A stretch of DNA of 9,878 bases from Comamonas sp. (GTDB taxonomy: Bacteria > Pseudomonadota > Gammaproteobacteria > Burkholderiales > Burkholderiaceae_C), in assembly GCA_018384835.1 (NCBI GenBank), contig JAHAYB010000347.1, positions 1 through 9,878 on the forward strand. Reading direction: 5' to 3'. The position numbers were made by a program, and so were the translations under genes. Shown here piece by piece: positions 1 to 9,138 of this stretch. The notes beneath the pieces were generated by a model. It searched no databases and had not been told where the DNA came from. It saw only the letters and a program-made list of their open reading frames with translations. The first letter of the stretch is position 1; each line of letters opens with the position of its first letter.

Positions 1-1589
<1,589 letters not shown>

Positions 1590-1602
1590 CTAGCCCTTCG
1601 AA

Positions 1603-4600
1603 TTAAGAACGTTCCATTTCAATGTCCAAGCCCAAGGAGCGAATCTCCTTGACCAGAACGTTGAACGACTCCGGCATTCCGGCTTCAATGGCGTGCTCGC
1701 CCTTGACAATGCTTTCGTACACCTTGGTGCGGCCTTGCACGTCGTCGGACTTGACGGTGAGCATCTCTTGCAGCACATAGGCCGCGCCATAGGCTTCCAG
1801 CGCCCAAACTTCCATTTCCCCAAAACGCTGGCCACCAAACTGGGCTTTACCGCCCAGGGGCTGCTGCGTCACGAGTGAGTAGGGGCCAGTGGAGCGGGCG
1901 TGCATCTTGTCATCGACCAAGTGGTGCAGCTTCAGGTAGTGCATGTAGCCGATGGTGGTGGGGCGCTCAAAGCGCTCGCCGGTGCGCCCGTCGTACAGAT
2001 AGGCTTGGGTGCGGGTGTCGGTGAGGCCCTTGCGCTTTTTGAGGTCATCGGGGTAGGCCAGCTTGAGCATGTCCTTGATTTCCGCCTCAGAAGCGCCGTC
2101 AAACACGGGGGAGGCAAAAGGCACGCCGCTTTCTAGGTTATGCGCCATGGCGACGATTTCCTCGTCGCTCAGTTGCGCCAAGTCCTCGCTGTGACCACGG
2201 GTGTTATAGACCTCTTGCAGGAATTGGCGCAGCTCGGCAGTCTTGGCCTGCTGTTGCAGCATGTCGCCAATGCGCTGGCCCAGACCCTTGCCGGCCCAGC
2301 CCAGGTGGACTTCCAGCACCTGCCCGATGTTCATGCGCGAAGGCACGCCCAGGGGGTTGAGCACGATGTCAGCGGGGGTTCCGTCTTCCAAGAAAGGCAT
2401 ATCTTCCACCGGCACAATTTTGGAGACCACGCCCTTGTTCCCGTGGCGGCCAGCCATTTTGTCGCCCGGTTGCAGGTGGCGTTTCACCGCCAGATAGACC
2501 TTGACCATTTTCAGCACGCCGGCGGGCAGCTCATCGCCCTGGGTGAGTTTTTTGCGCTTTTCTTCAAAGGCTTGGTCAAAGCTGTGGCGGGTGACCTCCA
2601 TGGCTTTTTTCATGGATTCCAATTGGTCGGCCACGGCTTGGTCAGCAGGGCGAATATCAAACCAGTGGTGCTTGTTGTCTAGGCCGTCCAGATAGGCTTT
2701 ATCTAGCACCGCGCCTTTGGCCAGCTTTTGCGGGCCGCCGTTGGCTTTTTTGCCCAGCAGCAGCTTTTCGATACGGGCAAACTGGTCGGCCTCCACGATA
2801 CGCAGTTGGTCGTTCAAATCCAAACGGAAGCGCTTTAACTCATCGTCAATGATTTGCTGGGCGCGTTTGTCGCGTTGGATGCCTTCACGGGTAAAGACTT
2901 GCACGTCAATCACCGTGCCGGAGCTGCCTTGGTCCACACGCAGCGAGGTGTCTTTCACATCGCTGGCTTTTTCGCCAAAGATGGCGCGTAGCAGTTTTTC
3001 CTCGGGCGTGAGGGTAGTTTCACCCTTGGGCGTGACCTTGCCGACCAGCACGTCGCCGGGCTGCACTTCAGCGCCCACGTAGATGATGCCGGACTCGTCC
3101 AGGCGGTTGATTTGCGTTTCGCTCAGGTTGGGAATGTCGCGGGTGATGTCTTCCGCGCCCAGCTTGGTGTCACGCGCCATAACGACCAGTTCTTCGATGT
3201 GGATGCTGGTGTAGCGGTCTTCGGCCACCACACGCTCGCTAATCAAAATCGAATCCTCGAAGTTGTAGCCATTCCAGGGCATGAAGGCAATCAGCATGTT
3301 CTGACCAATGGCGATTTCGCCCAGGTCGGTCGATGCGCCATCAGCAATCACATCCCCCTTGGCCAGCACATCACCGCGCTTGACGATGGGGCGTTGGTGG
3401 ATGTTGGTGTTCTGGTTAGAGCGCTGGTATTTGATGAGGTTGTAGATATCAACACCCACTTCCCCAGCCAGGGCTTCGTCGTCGTTGACGCGAATCACAA
3501 TGCGGGTGGCATCCACGTAGTCAACCACGCCGCCACGGTTAGCCGTCACCACGGTGCCGGAGTCAATCGCGGCTACGCGCTCAATGCCTGTGCCCACCAT
3601 AGGTTTTTCAGGGCGCAGCACCGGTACGGCTTGGCGCGACATGTTGGCACCCATCAAAGCGCGGTTGGCGTCGTCGTGCTCCAGGAAGGGAATCAGCGAG
3701 GCGGCCACCGACACAATCTGCGCGGGCGACACGTCCATGTACTGCACACGCTCGGGCGACAGCAGGGTGGATTCGCCCTCTTCACGGGCAGAGACCAGGT
3801 CGCCTACCAGACGGCCTTGTTCATCCAGCTCGGCGTTGGCCTGGGCGATGATGTATTTGCCCTCTTCAATGGCGGAAAGGTAATCAATTTCATCGGTGAC
3901 CTGGCCATCCACCACGCGGCGGTAGGGGGTTTCGATAAAGCCGTACTCATTCAGGCGTGCATACAGCGACAGCGAGTTAATCAGGCCAATGTTGGGGCCT
4001 TCTGGCGTTTCAATTGGGCAGACGCGGCCATAGTGGGTGACGTGAACGTCGCGCACCTCAAAGCCGGCACGTTCGCGGGTCAAACCGCCTGGGCCCAGGG
4101 CGGAGACGCGGCGCTTGTGCGTAATCTCAGCCAGGGGGTTGGTCTGGTCCATGAACTGGCTCAGTTGCGAAGAGCCGAAGAACTCTTTCAAGGCCGCAGA
4201 AATGGGCTTGGAGTTAATCAGGTCATGCGGCATCAGGGGATCGTTTTCGGCCTGACCCAGACGCTCTTTCACGGCTTTTTCAATCCGTGCCAAGCCGGTG
4301 CGGTACTGGTTTTCAGCCAGTTCGCCCACGCAGCGTACGCGGCGGTTGCCTAGGTGGTCAATGTCATCGACTTGGCCTTTACCGTTGCGCAAATCGACCA
4401 AGATTTTCACCACGGCCAGAATGTCGTCGTTGTCCAGCACCATTGCACCAGTGGCTTCTTCACGGCCGATGCGGGCGTTGAACTTCATGCGCCCAACGCG
4501 CGACAGGTCGTAGGTGTCGGGGTTATAGAACAGGCGCTGGAACAGGGCTTGCACCGCATCATCGGTAGGCGGCTCGCCGGGGCGCATCATGCGGTAGATT

Positions 4601-5730
4601 TGTACGCGAGCAGCGGTTTCATCCACGGTTTCATCAATGCCCAGGGTCTGGGAGATGTAAGCGCCTTGGTCCAGTTCATTGGTGTGAATGCACTGGATGT
4701 CTTGCACATTGGCGCTGCGCAGTTTTTTCAGTAGGGTTTCGGTCAGCTCTTCGTTGGGTTTGGCCAGAATTTCGCCGGTGTCTTCATCCACAATACCTTT
4801 GGCCAGCACACGACCCAGCAGGAAGTCTTCCGGCACGCTGACAAACTTGGTGCCCGACTGCTCCAGGTCGCGGGTGTGGCGGGCGGTAATGCGCTTGTCT
4901 TTCGCCACGACCACTTTGCCGCTCTTGTCGGTAATGTCAAAGCGGGCAATCTCGCCTTTGAGGCGGTCCACCACCAACTCCATTTGTGCGCCCGAGTCCA
5001 TCAGGCGGAAGTTGTCGTTGACGAAGAAGTGCGCCAGAATTTGCTCGGCGCTCATGCCAATGGCCTTGAGCAGAATCGTTACCGGCATCTTGCGGCGACG
5101 GTCCACACGGAAGTGCAGCAGGTCTTTGGGGTCAAACTCAAAGTCCAGCCAAGAACCACGGTAGGGGATGATGCGAGCGCTAAACAGCAGCTTGCCCGAG
5201 CTATGGGTTTTGCCCTTGTCGTGCTCAAAGAACACGCCGGGGGAGCGGTGCAACTGCGACACAATCACGCGCTCAGTGCCGTTGACAATAAAAGAGCCTT
5301 TTTCTGTCATTAAGGGCACTTCGCCCATGTAAACTTCTTGCTCTTTGACTTCTTTAACCACCTTGTTTTGCGAGGTGGAAGACTCGCGGTCATAGATGAT
5401 GAGCTGCACCTTGGCACGCACCGCCGAGGCAAAGGTCAAACCACGGGTTTGGCATTCACGCACGTCAAACACGGGTTTGCCGAGGTTGTACTCAACAAAC
5501 TTCATCTCCACAAAGCCGTTGTGCGAGACGATGGGGAAGGCTGAATTGAAGGCCGCCTGTAGGCCATCATCAGTGCGTTTTTTGGGTGGCGTATCTGCTT
5601 GCAGGAATGCGGTGTAAGCATCTTCTTGCATTTGCAGCAGGTAAGGCACTTGCAGCACGCTGTCGCGGCTGCCAAAGCTTTTACGAATGCGCTTGCGTTC
5701 GGTGTAACTATAGGTGGGTACGGGGGCCAT
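1603..5730 (-). CDS. rpoB: RNA polymerase subunit beta
   Basis: This is a complete 1375-residue beta subunit, somewhat longer than the 1342 residues of E. coli. The ATG at 5730-5728 is preceded by GGAG with a 5-base spacer. The rifampicin region [15 protein letters not shown] starts at G519, offset +12 from E. coli. The positions equivalent to E. coli D516, H526 and S531 are D528, H538 and S543, all of the drug-sensitive type. The active-centre motif WNGYNFEDS has E825-D826, equivalent to E. coli E813-D814. The motif [13 protein letters not shown] carries K1091 and K1099, equivalent to the nucleotide-contacting lysines K1065 and K1073. The carboxy end has the conserved [19 protein letters not shown] block that packs against beta', and the protein ends DIEMERS. 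The offset rises from +12 at residue 826 to +26 at 1091, so the extra length relative to E. coli lies partly in that interval. No frameshift or insertion element is seen. It is cotranscribed with rpoC. Confidence 0.99.
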   Translation of the reverse strand: MAPVPTYSYTERKRIRKSFGSRDSVLQVPYLLQMQEDAYTAFLQADTPPKKRTDDGLQAAFNSAFPIVSHNGFVEMKFVEYNLGKPVFDVRECQTRGLTFASAVRAKVQLIIYDRESSTSQNKVVKEVKEQEVYMGEVPLMTEKGSFIVNGTERVIVSQLHRSPGVFFEHDKGKTHSSGKLLFSARIIPYRGSWLDFEFDPKDLLHFRVDRRRKMPVTILLKAIGMSAEQILAHFFVNDNFRLMDSGAQMELVVDRLKGEIARFDITDKSGKVVVAKDKRITARHTRDLEQSGTKFVSVPEDFLLGRVLAKGIVDEDTGEILAKPNEELTETLLKKLRSANVQDIQCIHTNELDQGAYISQTLGIDETVDETAARVQIYRMMRPGEPPTDDAVQALFQRLFYNPDTYDLSRVGRMKFNARIGREEATGAMVLDNDDILAVVKILVDLRNGKGQVDDIDHLGNRRVRCVGELAENQYRTGLARIEKAVKERLGQAENDPLMPHDLINSKPISAALKEFFGSSQLSQFMDQTNPLAEITHKRRVSALGPGGLTRERAGFEVRDVHVTHYGRVCPIETPEGPNIGLINSLSLYARLNEYGFIETPYRRVVDGQVTDEIDYLSAIEEGKYIIAQANAELDEQGRLVGDLVSAREEGESTLLSPERVQYMDVSPAQIVSVAASLIPFLEHDDANRALMGANMSRQAVPVLRPEKPMVGTGIERVAAIDSGTVVTANRGGVVDYVDATRIVIRVNDDEALAGEVGVDIYNLIKYQRSNQNTNIHQRPIVKRGDVLAKGDVIADGASTDLGEIAIGQNMLIAFMPWNGYNFEDSILISERVVAEDRYTSIHIEELVVMARDTKLGAEDITRDIPNLSETQINRLDESGIIYVGAEVQPGDVLVGKVTPKGETTLTPEEKLLRAIFGEKASDVKDTSLRVDQGSSGTVIDVQVFTREGIQRDKRAQQIIDDELKRFRLDLNDQLRIVEADQFARIEKLLLGKKANGGPQKLAKGAVLDKAYLDGLDNKHHWFDIRPADQAVADQLESMKKAMEVTRHSFDQAFEEKRKKLTQGDELPAGVLKMVKVYLAVKRHLQPGDKMAGRHGNKGVVSKIVPVEDMPFLEDGTPADIVLNPLGVPSRMNIGQVLEVHLGWAGKGLGQRIGDMLQQQAKTAELRQFLQEVYNTRGHSEDLAQLSDEEIVAMAHNLESGVPFASPVFDGASEAEIKDMLKLAYPDDLKKRKGLTDTRTQAYLYDGRTGERFERPTTIGYMHYLKLHHLVDDKMHARSTGPYSLVTQQPLGGKAQFGGQRFGEMEVWALEAYGAAYVLQEMLTVKSDDVQGRTKVYESIVKGEHAIEAGMPESFNVLVKEIRSLGLDIEMERS

Positions 5731-5779
5731 GAGATCTCCGGGCTAAGACTGCGGTCCTGGGTCTGGGGCGACACTGCTA

Positions 5780-5804
5780 GGCAAAAGCGGACTCAACTTT
5801 TGCC
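5780..5804 (-). promoter_or_regulatory. Hairpin in rpoB leader
   Basis: GGCAAAAG at 5804-5797 pairs perfectly with CTTTTGCC at 5787-5780 around a 9-base loop, giving an 8-bp stem 50 bases upstream of the rpoB start. A second small stem, GGTTGG with CCAACC (5816-5821 and 5828-5833, 6-base loop), lies just upstream of it. No U-run follows either, so they do not look like terminators. Function is unknown. Confidence 0.45.
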
Positions 5805-5901
5805 AGTTTCTTGGCGGTTGGCCACTACCAACCAATGGCGGACAGCGACGCATTGCACATCGCCCGAGCCAAGGCATCTTCTACTGTCGGGTGGTTAGAA
5901 G

Positions 5902-5938
5902 ACACGAAGAAAAACAGACGCGCTATTTTTTTTCGTGT
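5902..5938. promoter_or_regulatory. Hairpin built from an A-tract and a T-tract in rpoB leader
   Basis: On the minus strand ACACGAA followed by six more A pairs with TTTTT, one C, then TTCGTGT. This gives 7 bp, a single mismatch and 5 bp of A-U around an 11-base loop. Read as plus-strand RNA the mismatch becomes a G-U wobble, so the stem is slightly better in that direction. No gene on the plus strand would use it as a terminator. A duplex of this kind could serve as a processing site in the rplL-rpoB mRNA, which is inference only. Confidence 0.45.
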
Positions 5939-6004
5939 GCTCTATCGCTTCATCAAGTGTGGGACTAGCTGCTGCCCACCTACCACCTAGAGCTATAGGC
6001 GGCA

Positions 6005-6038
6005 AAGGCTGGAGACCCTTGGGGGGCACTCCAGCCTT
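6005..6038 (-). terminator. Probable attenuator hairpin between rplL and rpoB
   Basis: On the mRNA strand AAGGCTGGAG (6038-6029) and CTCCAGCCTT (6014-6005) form a perfect 10-bp stem with a 14-base loop, beginning 18 bases after the rplL stop. Inside the loop CCC and GGG could add three pairs. Only three U residues end the 3' arm region (CCTTTGCC), so full rho-independent termination is unlikely. The position matches the partial terminator known in E. coli between rplL and rpoB, so an attenuator or an RNA processing/stability element is the best reading. Confidence 0.6.
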
Positions 6039-6056
6039 GTGGGGCAAGCCTGAGAA

Positions 6057-6434
6057 TTATTTCAGCTCGGCCTTGGCACCAGCTTCTTCGAGCTTTTTCA
6101 GGGCTGCATCAGCGTCGGCCTTAGCAACACCTTCTTTAACAGGCTTAGGAGCGCCGTCCACCAGGTCTTTGGCTTCTTTCAGGCCCAGACCGGTGATTTC
6201 ACGTACAGCCTTAATCACCGACACTTTGTTAGCGCCAGCTTCGAGCAGCACTACGTCAAATTCGGTTTTTTCTTCAGCAGCAGCAGCGCCGCCAGCAGCG
6301 CCGCCAGCAGCAGGAGCGGCCATAGCGGCAGCGCTCACACCAAATTTTTCTTCAATCGCTTTGACCAGCTCATTGAGTTCCAGCACGGTCATGCTGTCCA
6401 GTTCGGTCAAGAATGCGTCTTTATCGAATGCCAT
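6057..6434 (-). CDS. rplL: 50S ribosomal protein L7/L12
   Basis: This is a 125-residue L7/L12, the flexible stalk protein of the large subunit, present as dimers bound to L10 and recruiting translation GTPases. The ATG at 6434-6432 follows AGGA with a 7-base spacer, 45 bases after rplJ. Three parts are visible: an amino-terminal dimerisation domain at residues 1 to about 35 ([18 protein letters not shown]), an Ala/Gly hinge at about 36-55, and a globular carboxy-terminal domain from K56. That domain has the factor-binding surface [20 protein letters not shown] at residues 69-88. The hinge is encoded by an internal 12-base tandem duplication (listed separately). The protein is slightly longer than the E. 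coli form (120 residues), mostly in the hinge. It is made in excess over other r-proteins in known bacteria, consistent with its own strong ribosome binding site and the attenuator that follows. Confidence 0.99.
   Translation of the reverse strand: MAFDKDAFLTELDSMTVLELNELVKAIEEKFGVSAAAMAAPAAGGAAGGAAAAEEKTEFDVVLLEAGANKVSVIKAVREITGLGLKEAKDLVDGAPKPVKEGVAKADADAALKKLEEAGAKAELK
6284..6307 (-). repeat. 12-base tandem duplication in the rplL hinge
   Basis: The unit cagcgccgccag (plus strand) occurs twice without a mismatch at 6284-6295 and 6296-6307, flanked by further cag triplets on both sides. It encodes the repeated Gly-Gly-Ala-Ala pattern of the L7/L12 hinge. Being a multiple of three it keeps the frame, so slippage here would only change the hinge length. 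Confidence 0.85.
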
Positions 6435-6479
6435 TTTGATTTCCTAACAATATTGGGTTGGTTATGCCACGTGCACTTC

Positions 6480-6992
6480 TTATGCAGCAGCAGCTTCTTC
6501 TGCGCCTTCGCCCTTTTTGGCGGCCAATGCACCCAGCACCACAGCGGTGCGCGAGACGGGAGACATCAGCAGACCGCACAGCTGAGACAGCAGTACGTCT
6601 TTGGAAGGGATGTTTGCCAGCTCTTTAACGCCGTCAATATCCAGGGCTTTACCTGCAAACGCGCCGCCACGAATGACCAGTTTGTCATTGGTTTTAGCAA
6701 AGTCAGCAACCACTTTAGCGGCAGCAACTGCGTCTTCAGAGAAGCCATAGATCAGCGGGCCGGTCATCTGGTCAGCCGCGACTTCAAATGCGCTACCAGC
6801 TACAGCACGGCGAGCCAGGGTGTTTTTCAACACGCTCAGGCTGACACCTTTGCTGCGGGCATCGGCACGCAGTTTGGTCATGTCGGCGGCCGTGATGCCA
6901 CGGTACTCCGCCATCTCAAGCGTTTGAGCTTTAGCGGCGAGGCTGGTCACTTCATTGATGACCGCTTCTTTCTCACTGCGATTCAGACTCAA
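6480..6992 (-). CDS. rplJ: 50S ribosomal protein L10, TTG start
   Basis: This is L10, the base of the L7/L12 stalk, which binds 23S rRNA next to L11 and, in E. coli, represses its own operon by binding the mRNA leader. The open frame extends upstream to an ATG at 7127, but family alignment begins at [11 protein letters not shown]. The TTG at 6992-6990 has an excellent AAGGAG six bases upstream, so I take it as the start, giving 170 residues. The rRNA-binding amino-terminal part has AEYRGIT (28-34) and the basic [10 protein letters not shown] (54-63). The region [12 protein letters not shown] (134-145) precedes the carboxy-terminal helix that carries L7/L12 dimers, and the protein ends in an acidic/Ala tail (GAEEAAAA). 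The longer upstream start would add 45 residues unlike any L10 and would run through the leader structures. The next gene, rplL, is 45 bases downstream. Confidence 0.96.
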   Translation of the reverse strand: MSLNRSEKEAVINEVTSLAAKAQTLEMAEYRGITAADMTKLRADARSKGVSLSVLKNTLARRAVAGSAFEVAADQMTGPLIYGFSEDAVAAAKVVADFAKTNDKLVIRGGAFAGKALDIDGVKELANIPSKDVLLSQLCGLLMSPVSRTAVVLGALAAKKGEGAEEAAAA

Positions 6993-6998
6993 GGTCTT

Positions 6999-7004
6999 CT
7001 CCTT
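6999..7004 (-). promoter_or_regulatory. Ribosome binding site that fixes the rplJ TTG start
   Basis: AAGGAG on the minus strand lies six bases before the TTG at 6992. There is no ATG or GTG at comparable spacing in the L10 frame, and the first residues after the TTG match the family, so this site decides the start codon. Confidence 0.85.
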
Positions 7005-7009
7005 CAAAT

Positions 7010-7037
7010 GCGTACCCTGGCTTTTGCCCTGGTACGC
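7010..7037 (-). promoter_or_regulatory. Hairpin immediately upstream of the rplJ ribosome binding site
   Basis: GCGTACC (7037-7031) pairs with GGTACGC (7016-7010) in a perfect 7-bp stem. Inside, after a 2x2 internal loop, GGC and GCC form three further pairs around an AAAA loop. The stem ends five bases before the AAGGAG of rplJ. It could control ribosome access or stabilise the mRNA end; this is inference from position. Confidence 0.6.
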
Positions 7038-7101
7038 GCCTAGTTTGCAGCGACCAACTGTGAGAGGAAAAATTATCCATCTGCAGCGGGTTCGCCATCT
7101 A

Positions 7102-7202
7102 CGCTGGCACTTCGTGAATATCGTCAATTAAGTGGCCAAGCCACACCAGCGGTCTTGGATGACCTGCACAGCGTTGCAATAAAACGTATTGCTACTGTGC
7201 AG
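7102..7202 (-). promoter_or_regulatory. Candidate L10 leader (autoregulatory RNA structure)
   Basis: On the mRNA strand CTGCACAG (7202-7195) pairs with CTGTGCAG (7171-7164). Inside lie an asymmetric internal loop (TA opposite AACG), a 6-bp stem GCAATA/TATTGC and a 5-base loop. Downstream, CGCTGG (7151-7146) pairs with CCAGCG (7107-7102), enclosing the small hairpin GTGGC-TTG-GCCAC (7144-7132). In E. coli and many other bacteria the L10-L12 complex binds a structured leader in exactly this rplA-rplJ gap to repress translation. The stems are seen directly. The assignment as L10 leader is by position and general architecture; I could not match it base by base to the known consensus. Confidence 0.65.
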
Positions 7203-7241
7203 CCCACCACATTCAGCCTGCCATTTACAGGCAAACCGAAG

Positions 7242-7250
7242 ATTCTAGCA
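7242..7250 (-). promoter_or_regulatory. Candidate extended -10 promoter for the rplJL-rpoBC unit
   Basis: TGCTAGAAT on the minus strand (TGn followed by TAGAAT, one mismatch to TATAAT) begins three bases after the rplA stop. No good -35 hexamer is present 16-18 bases upstream, as expected if the extended -10 carries the activity. Transcription would begin near 7235 and give a leader of about 240 bases containing all the structures before rplJ. In E. coli a separate rplJ promoter exists in the equivalent place. Confidence 0.45.
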
Positions 7251-7253
7251 AAT

Positions 7254-7949
7254 TTACGCCGAGATGGTTTGGGTATCTACGCGAACACCCACGCCCATCG
7301 TGGAGGAAACTGCCACTTTGCGCAGGTATTGGCCTTTGCTGGTAGTGGGTTTTGCTTTGTTCAGCGCATCAATCAGCGCAGCCAAGTTGCCTTGCAGTTT
7401 GTCGTCTTCAAACGAGCGGCGGCCAATGGTGGAATGCACGATACCGGCCTTGTCCACGCGGAATTGCACTTGACCGGCCTTGGCGTTTTTCACGGCAGTG
7501 GCCACGTCAGGGGTTACGGTGCCTACCTTGGGGTTAGGCATCAGGCCACGAGGACCCAAGATTTGACCTAGTTGGCCGACTACGCGCATGGCATCAGGTG
7601 CAGCAATCACCACGTCAAAGGGCATGTCGCCAGCTTTAACCTGGGCGGCCAAATCGTCCATGCCAACAATGTCAGCACCAGCAGCCTTGGCTTCTTCCGC
7701 CTTGGCACCCTGTGCGAACACAGCCACGCGAGCGGTTTTGCCAGTGCCGTTGGGCAACACGACAGCGCCGCGCACCACCTGGTCAGACTTACGGGGGTCC
7801 ACGCCCAGTTGCACGGCCACGTCGATGGATTCATCAAACTTGGCGGTAGCGGCCTCTTTCACCAAAGACAGGGCTTCAGCAAAAGGGTAGAGGCGGTTGG
7901 AGTCCACTTTGCCTTGCAGGGCTTTTTGTTTCTTGGTCAGCTTGGCCAT
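7254..7949 (-). CDS. rplA: 50S ribosomal protein L1
   Basis: This is a complete 231-residue L1, close to the 234 residues of E. coli. L1 forms the mobile stalk on the E-site side of the large subunit and in E. coli represses its own operon by binding mRNA near rplK. The start at the ATG 7949-7947 ([11 protein letters not shown]) is chosen over an in-frame ATG 18 bases upstream because it matches the family and has GGAGG nine bases before it. The L1 signature [20 protein letters not shown] lies at residues 125-144. Only one base separates it from the rplK stop (TGAGATG), so its ribosome binding site lies within the end of rplK and translation is probably coupled. The protein ends DTQTISA. Confidence 0.99.
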   Translation of the reverse strand: MAKLTKKQKALQGKVDSNRLYPFAEALSLVKEAATAKFDESIDVAVQLGVDPRKSDQVVRGAVVLPNGTGKTARVAVFAQGAKAEEAKAAGADIVGMDDLAAQVKAGDMPFDVVIAAPDAMRVVGQLGQILGPRGLMPNPKVGTVTPDVATAVKNAKAGQVQFRVDKAGIVHSTIGRRSFEDDKLQGNLAALIDALNKAKPTTSKGQYLRKVAVSSTMGVGVRVDTQTISA

Positions 7950-7950
7950 C

Positions 7951-8382
7951 TCACACGCCCTCCACAATCACGCCCATAGAACGGGCAGAACCAGCCAAAG
8001 TACGCACAGCGGCATCCATGTCGGCAGCCGTCATGTCTTTTTGCTTGGTTTGTGCAATTTCTTCTAACTGTGCGCGGGTGATTTTGCCGACCTTGGCTTT
8101 CAGAGGGTCAGCCGAGCCTTTCGCCAATTTGGCAGCTTTTTTAATCAGCACTGCAGCTGGGGGCGATTTGATGACAAAGGTAAAGCTCTTGTCAGCAAAA
8201 GCGGTAATCACCACGGGCAATGGCAGACCAGGCTCTACGCCTTGGGTCTGGGCGTTGAACGCCTTGCAAAATTCCATGATGTTCAAGCCACGTTGACCCA
8301 AAGCAGGGCCAATCGGTGGGGATGGGTTGGCTTTACCGGCTGGCACTTGCAGCTTGATAAAACCGACGATTTTCTTCGCCAT
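7951..8382 (-). CDS. rplK: 50S ribosomal protein L11
   Basis: This is a complete 143-residue L11 (E. coli has 142), part of the GTPase-associated centre at the base of the L7/L12 stalk. The start at 8382-8380 ([12 protein letters not shown]) has AAGGAG seven bases upstream; an in-frame ATG ten codons earlier lies before this site and adds residues not seen in the family. The amino-terminal domain has the proline-rich segment [17 protein letters not shown] (residues 19-35), where thiopeptide antibiotics contact P22/P23 in known cases. The carboxy-terminal domain, which binds 23S rRNA, has [20 protein letters not shown] (111-130) and the final GSARSMGV. No unusual changes are seen. Confidence 0.99.
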   Translation of the reverse strand: MAKKIVGFIKLQVPAGKANPSPPIGPALGQRGLNIMEFCKAFNAQTQGVEPGLPLPVVITAFADKSFTFVIKSPPAAVLIKKAAKLAKGSADPLKAKVGKITRAQLEEIAQTKQKDMTAADMDAAVRTLAGSARSMGVIVEGV

Positions 8383-8411
8383 ATAAAAACTCCTTACGGG
8401 TAAACGCCTCA

Positions 8412-8431
8412 AACGCTTTGGTCAAAGCGTT
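8412..8431 (-). promoter_or_regulatory. Perfect inverted repeat in the rplK leader
   Basis: AACGCTTTG and CAAAGCGTT face each other with only two bases between, so as RNA they form an 8-bp stem closed by a 4-base loop. It ends 29 bases before the rplK ATG and 16 bases before its AAGGAG. No U-run follows, so it is not a terminator. In E. coli the L1 operator lies in the leader just upstream of rplK, which makes this a candidate part of an L1 site, by position only. Confidence 0.5.
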
Positions 8432-8445
8432 AGGGCTCCCCGGGG

Positions 8446-8457
8446 TGTTAAAGAACT
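8446..8457 (-). promoter_or_regulatory. boxA-like antitermination element upstream of rplK
   Basis: AGTTCTTTAACA on the mRNA strand agrees at 10 of 12 positions with the rRNA boxA consensus TGCTCTTTAACA, including the complete CTTTAACA core. boxA RNA is bound by NusB and S10 (NusE) during rRNA antitermination. It lies 64 bases upstream of the rplK start, in the untranslated gap after nusG. A 12-base match with two mismatches could arise by chance, and no boxB-like partner is evident. Confidence 0.4.
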
Positions 8458-8547
8458 GCTTTTTTCACCACGCCAGTCCCAATACGTGAAAACTAAACTG
8501 TTAGCAAGCAAAGGCTGCCAGAGCCAACACTTCACTTGTCGAAGGTA

Positions 8548-9138
8548 TTAAGTCTTTTCGACTTGCGCAAACTCCAACTCCACCGGTGTAGAGCGGCCAA
8601 AAATAGTAACGGAAACGCGCAGACGGCTTTTCTCGTAGTTCACCTCTTCCACCGAGCCATTGAAGTCGGCAAAAGGGCCTTCCTTGACACGAACCAACTC
8701 GCCCACCATGAACTCGACCTTGTGGCGTGGCTTGTCGGCACCCTCTTGCATTTGCTCGACAATTTTCTGCACCTCAGCCTCCGAGATGGGTACAGGGCGA
8801 TTGCGTGCCCCGCCAATAAAACCAGTGACTTTGCTGGTTTGTTTGACCAAATGCCAAGTGTCGTCATTCATGATCATTTCGACAAATACATAGCCAGGGA
8901 ACAAACGACGCTCCGTGGTTTTGCGTTTGCCGTTTTTCATCTCCACCACCTCTTCAGTGGGAACCAAGATGCGACCAAACTTGCTTTCCATACCGGCACG
9001 GCCAACACGCTCGGTAATGTTGCGCTCTACTGCTTTTTCCATACCAGAGTAGGCATGAACGATATACCAACGCATATCAGGGTGAGCAGGCTCTGCGGGG
9101 GTAGTAGCAGCCACTTCAGGCTCAAGGGCATCAGTCAT
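8548..9138 (-). CDS. nusG: Transcription elongation/antitermination factor NusG
   Basis: This is a complete 196-residue NusG, which binds the RNA polymerase clamp and links it to Rho or to ribosomal S10. The NGN domain starts at [11 protein letters not shown] (residue 22) and includes [11 protein letters not shown] (78-88). The KOW domain is at about 144-196 with [15 protein letters not shown] (149-163). The start at 9138 (MTDALEPEV) follows GGAG at good spacing and overlaps the secE stop as TAATG. An in-frame ATG 39 bases upstream lies within secE and is less likely. A further possible start at residue 22 would leave only the conserved fold. The resulting amino-terminal extension of about 21 residues, rich in Ala, Pro and Glu, is longer than in the 181-residue E. 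coli protein. Confidence 0.98.
   Translation of the reverse strand: MTDALEPEVAATTPAEPAHPDMRWYIVHAYSGMEKAVERNITERVGRAGMESKFGRILVPTEEVVEMKNGKRKTTERRLFPGYVFVEMIMNDDTWHLVKQTSKVTGFIGGARNRPVPISEAEVQKIVEQMQEGADKPRHKVEFMVGELVRVKEGPFADFNGSVEEVNYEKSRLRVSVTIFGRSTPVELEFAQVEKT

Larger units (their letters stand above)
5731..6056 (-). other. rplL-rpoB intergenic region, untranslated leader of rpoB
   Basis: This 326-base gap holds no credible gene: the frames crossing it are shadows or start within neighbours. On the mRNA strand it contains a series of hairpins (6005-6038, 5902-5938, 5816-5833 and 5780-5804) and ends with the rpoB Shine-Dalgarno GGAG. In E. coli the equivalent gap holds a partial terminator and an RNase III processing site that reduce rpoBC expression relative to the ribosomal protein genes. 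Whether the same occurs here is inference from position and structure. I found no convincing sigma-70 promoter in it. Confidence 0.7.

Noticed and set aside
4140..4185. Possible rifampicin-resistance changes in rpoB
   Set aside because: The residues equivalent to E. coli D516, H526 and S531 are all wild type.
3112..4353. A 413-codon open frame on the plus strand
   Set aside because: It lies entirely antisense to rpoB, has no ribosome binding site or recognisable domain, and follows from the biased codon use of the real gene. Its composition (rich in His, Gln, Val, Ala) is typical of an antisense shadow.
5731..6056. A hidden small gene in the rplL-rpoB gap (for example a plus-strand frame 5935-6447)
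   Set aside because: The frame continues antisense through rplL, lacks a ribosome binding site and has no recognisable domain; the gap is better explained as structured leader RNA.
6993..7127. Upstream ATG extension of rplJ
   Set aside because: It would add 45 residues unlike L10 and would translate the structured leader; the TTG with AAGGAG fits the family exactly.
7572..7979. Plus-strand open frame opposite rplA and the end of rplK
   Set aside because: Shadow of two intact r-protein genes with no initiation signals or known domains.
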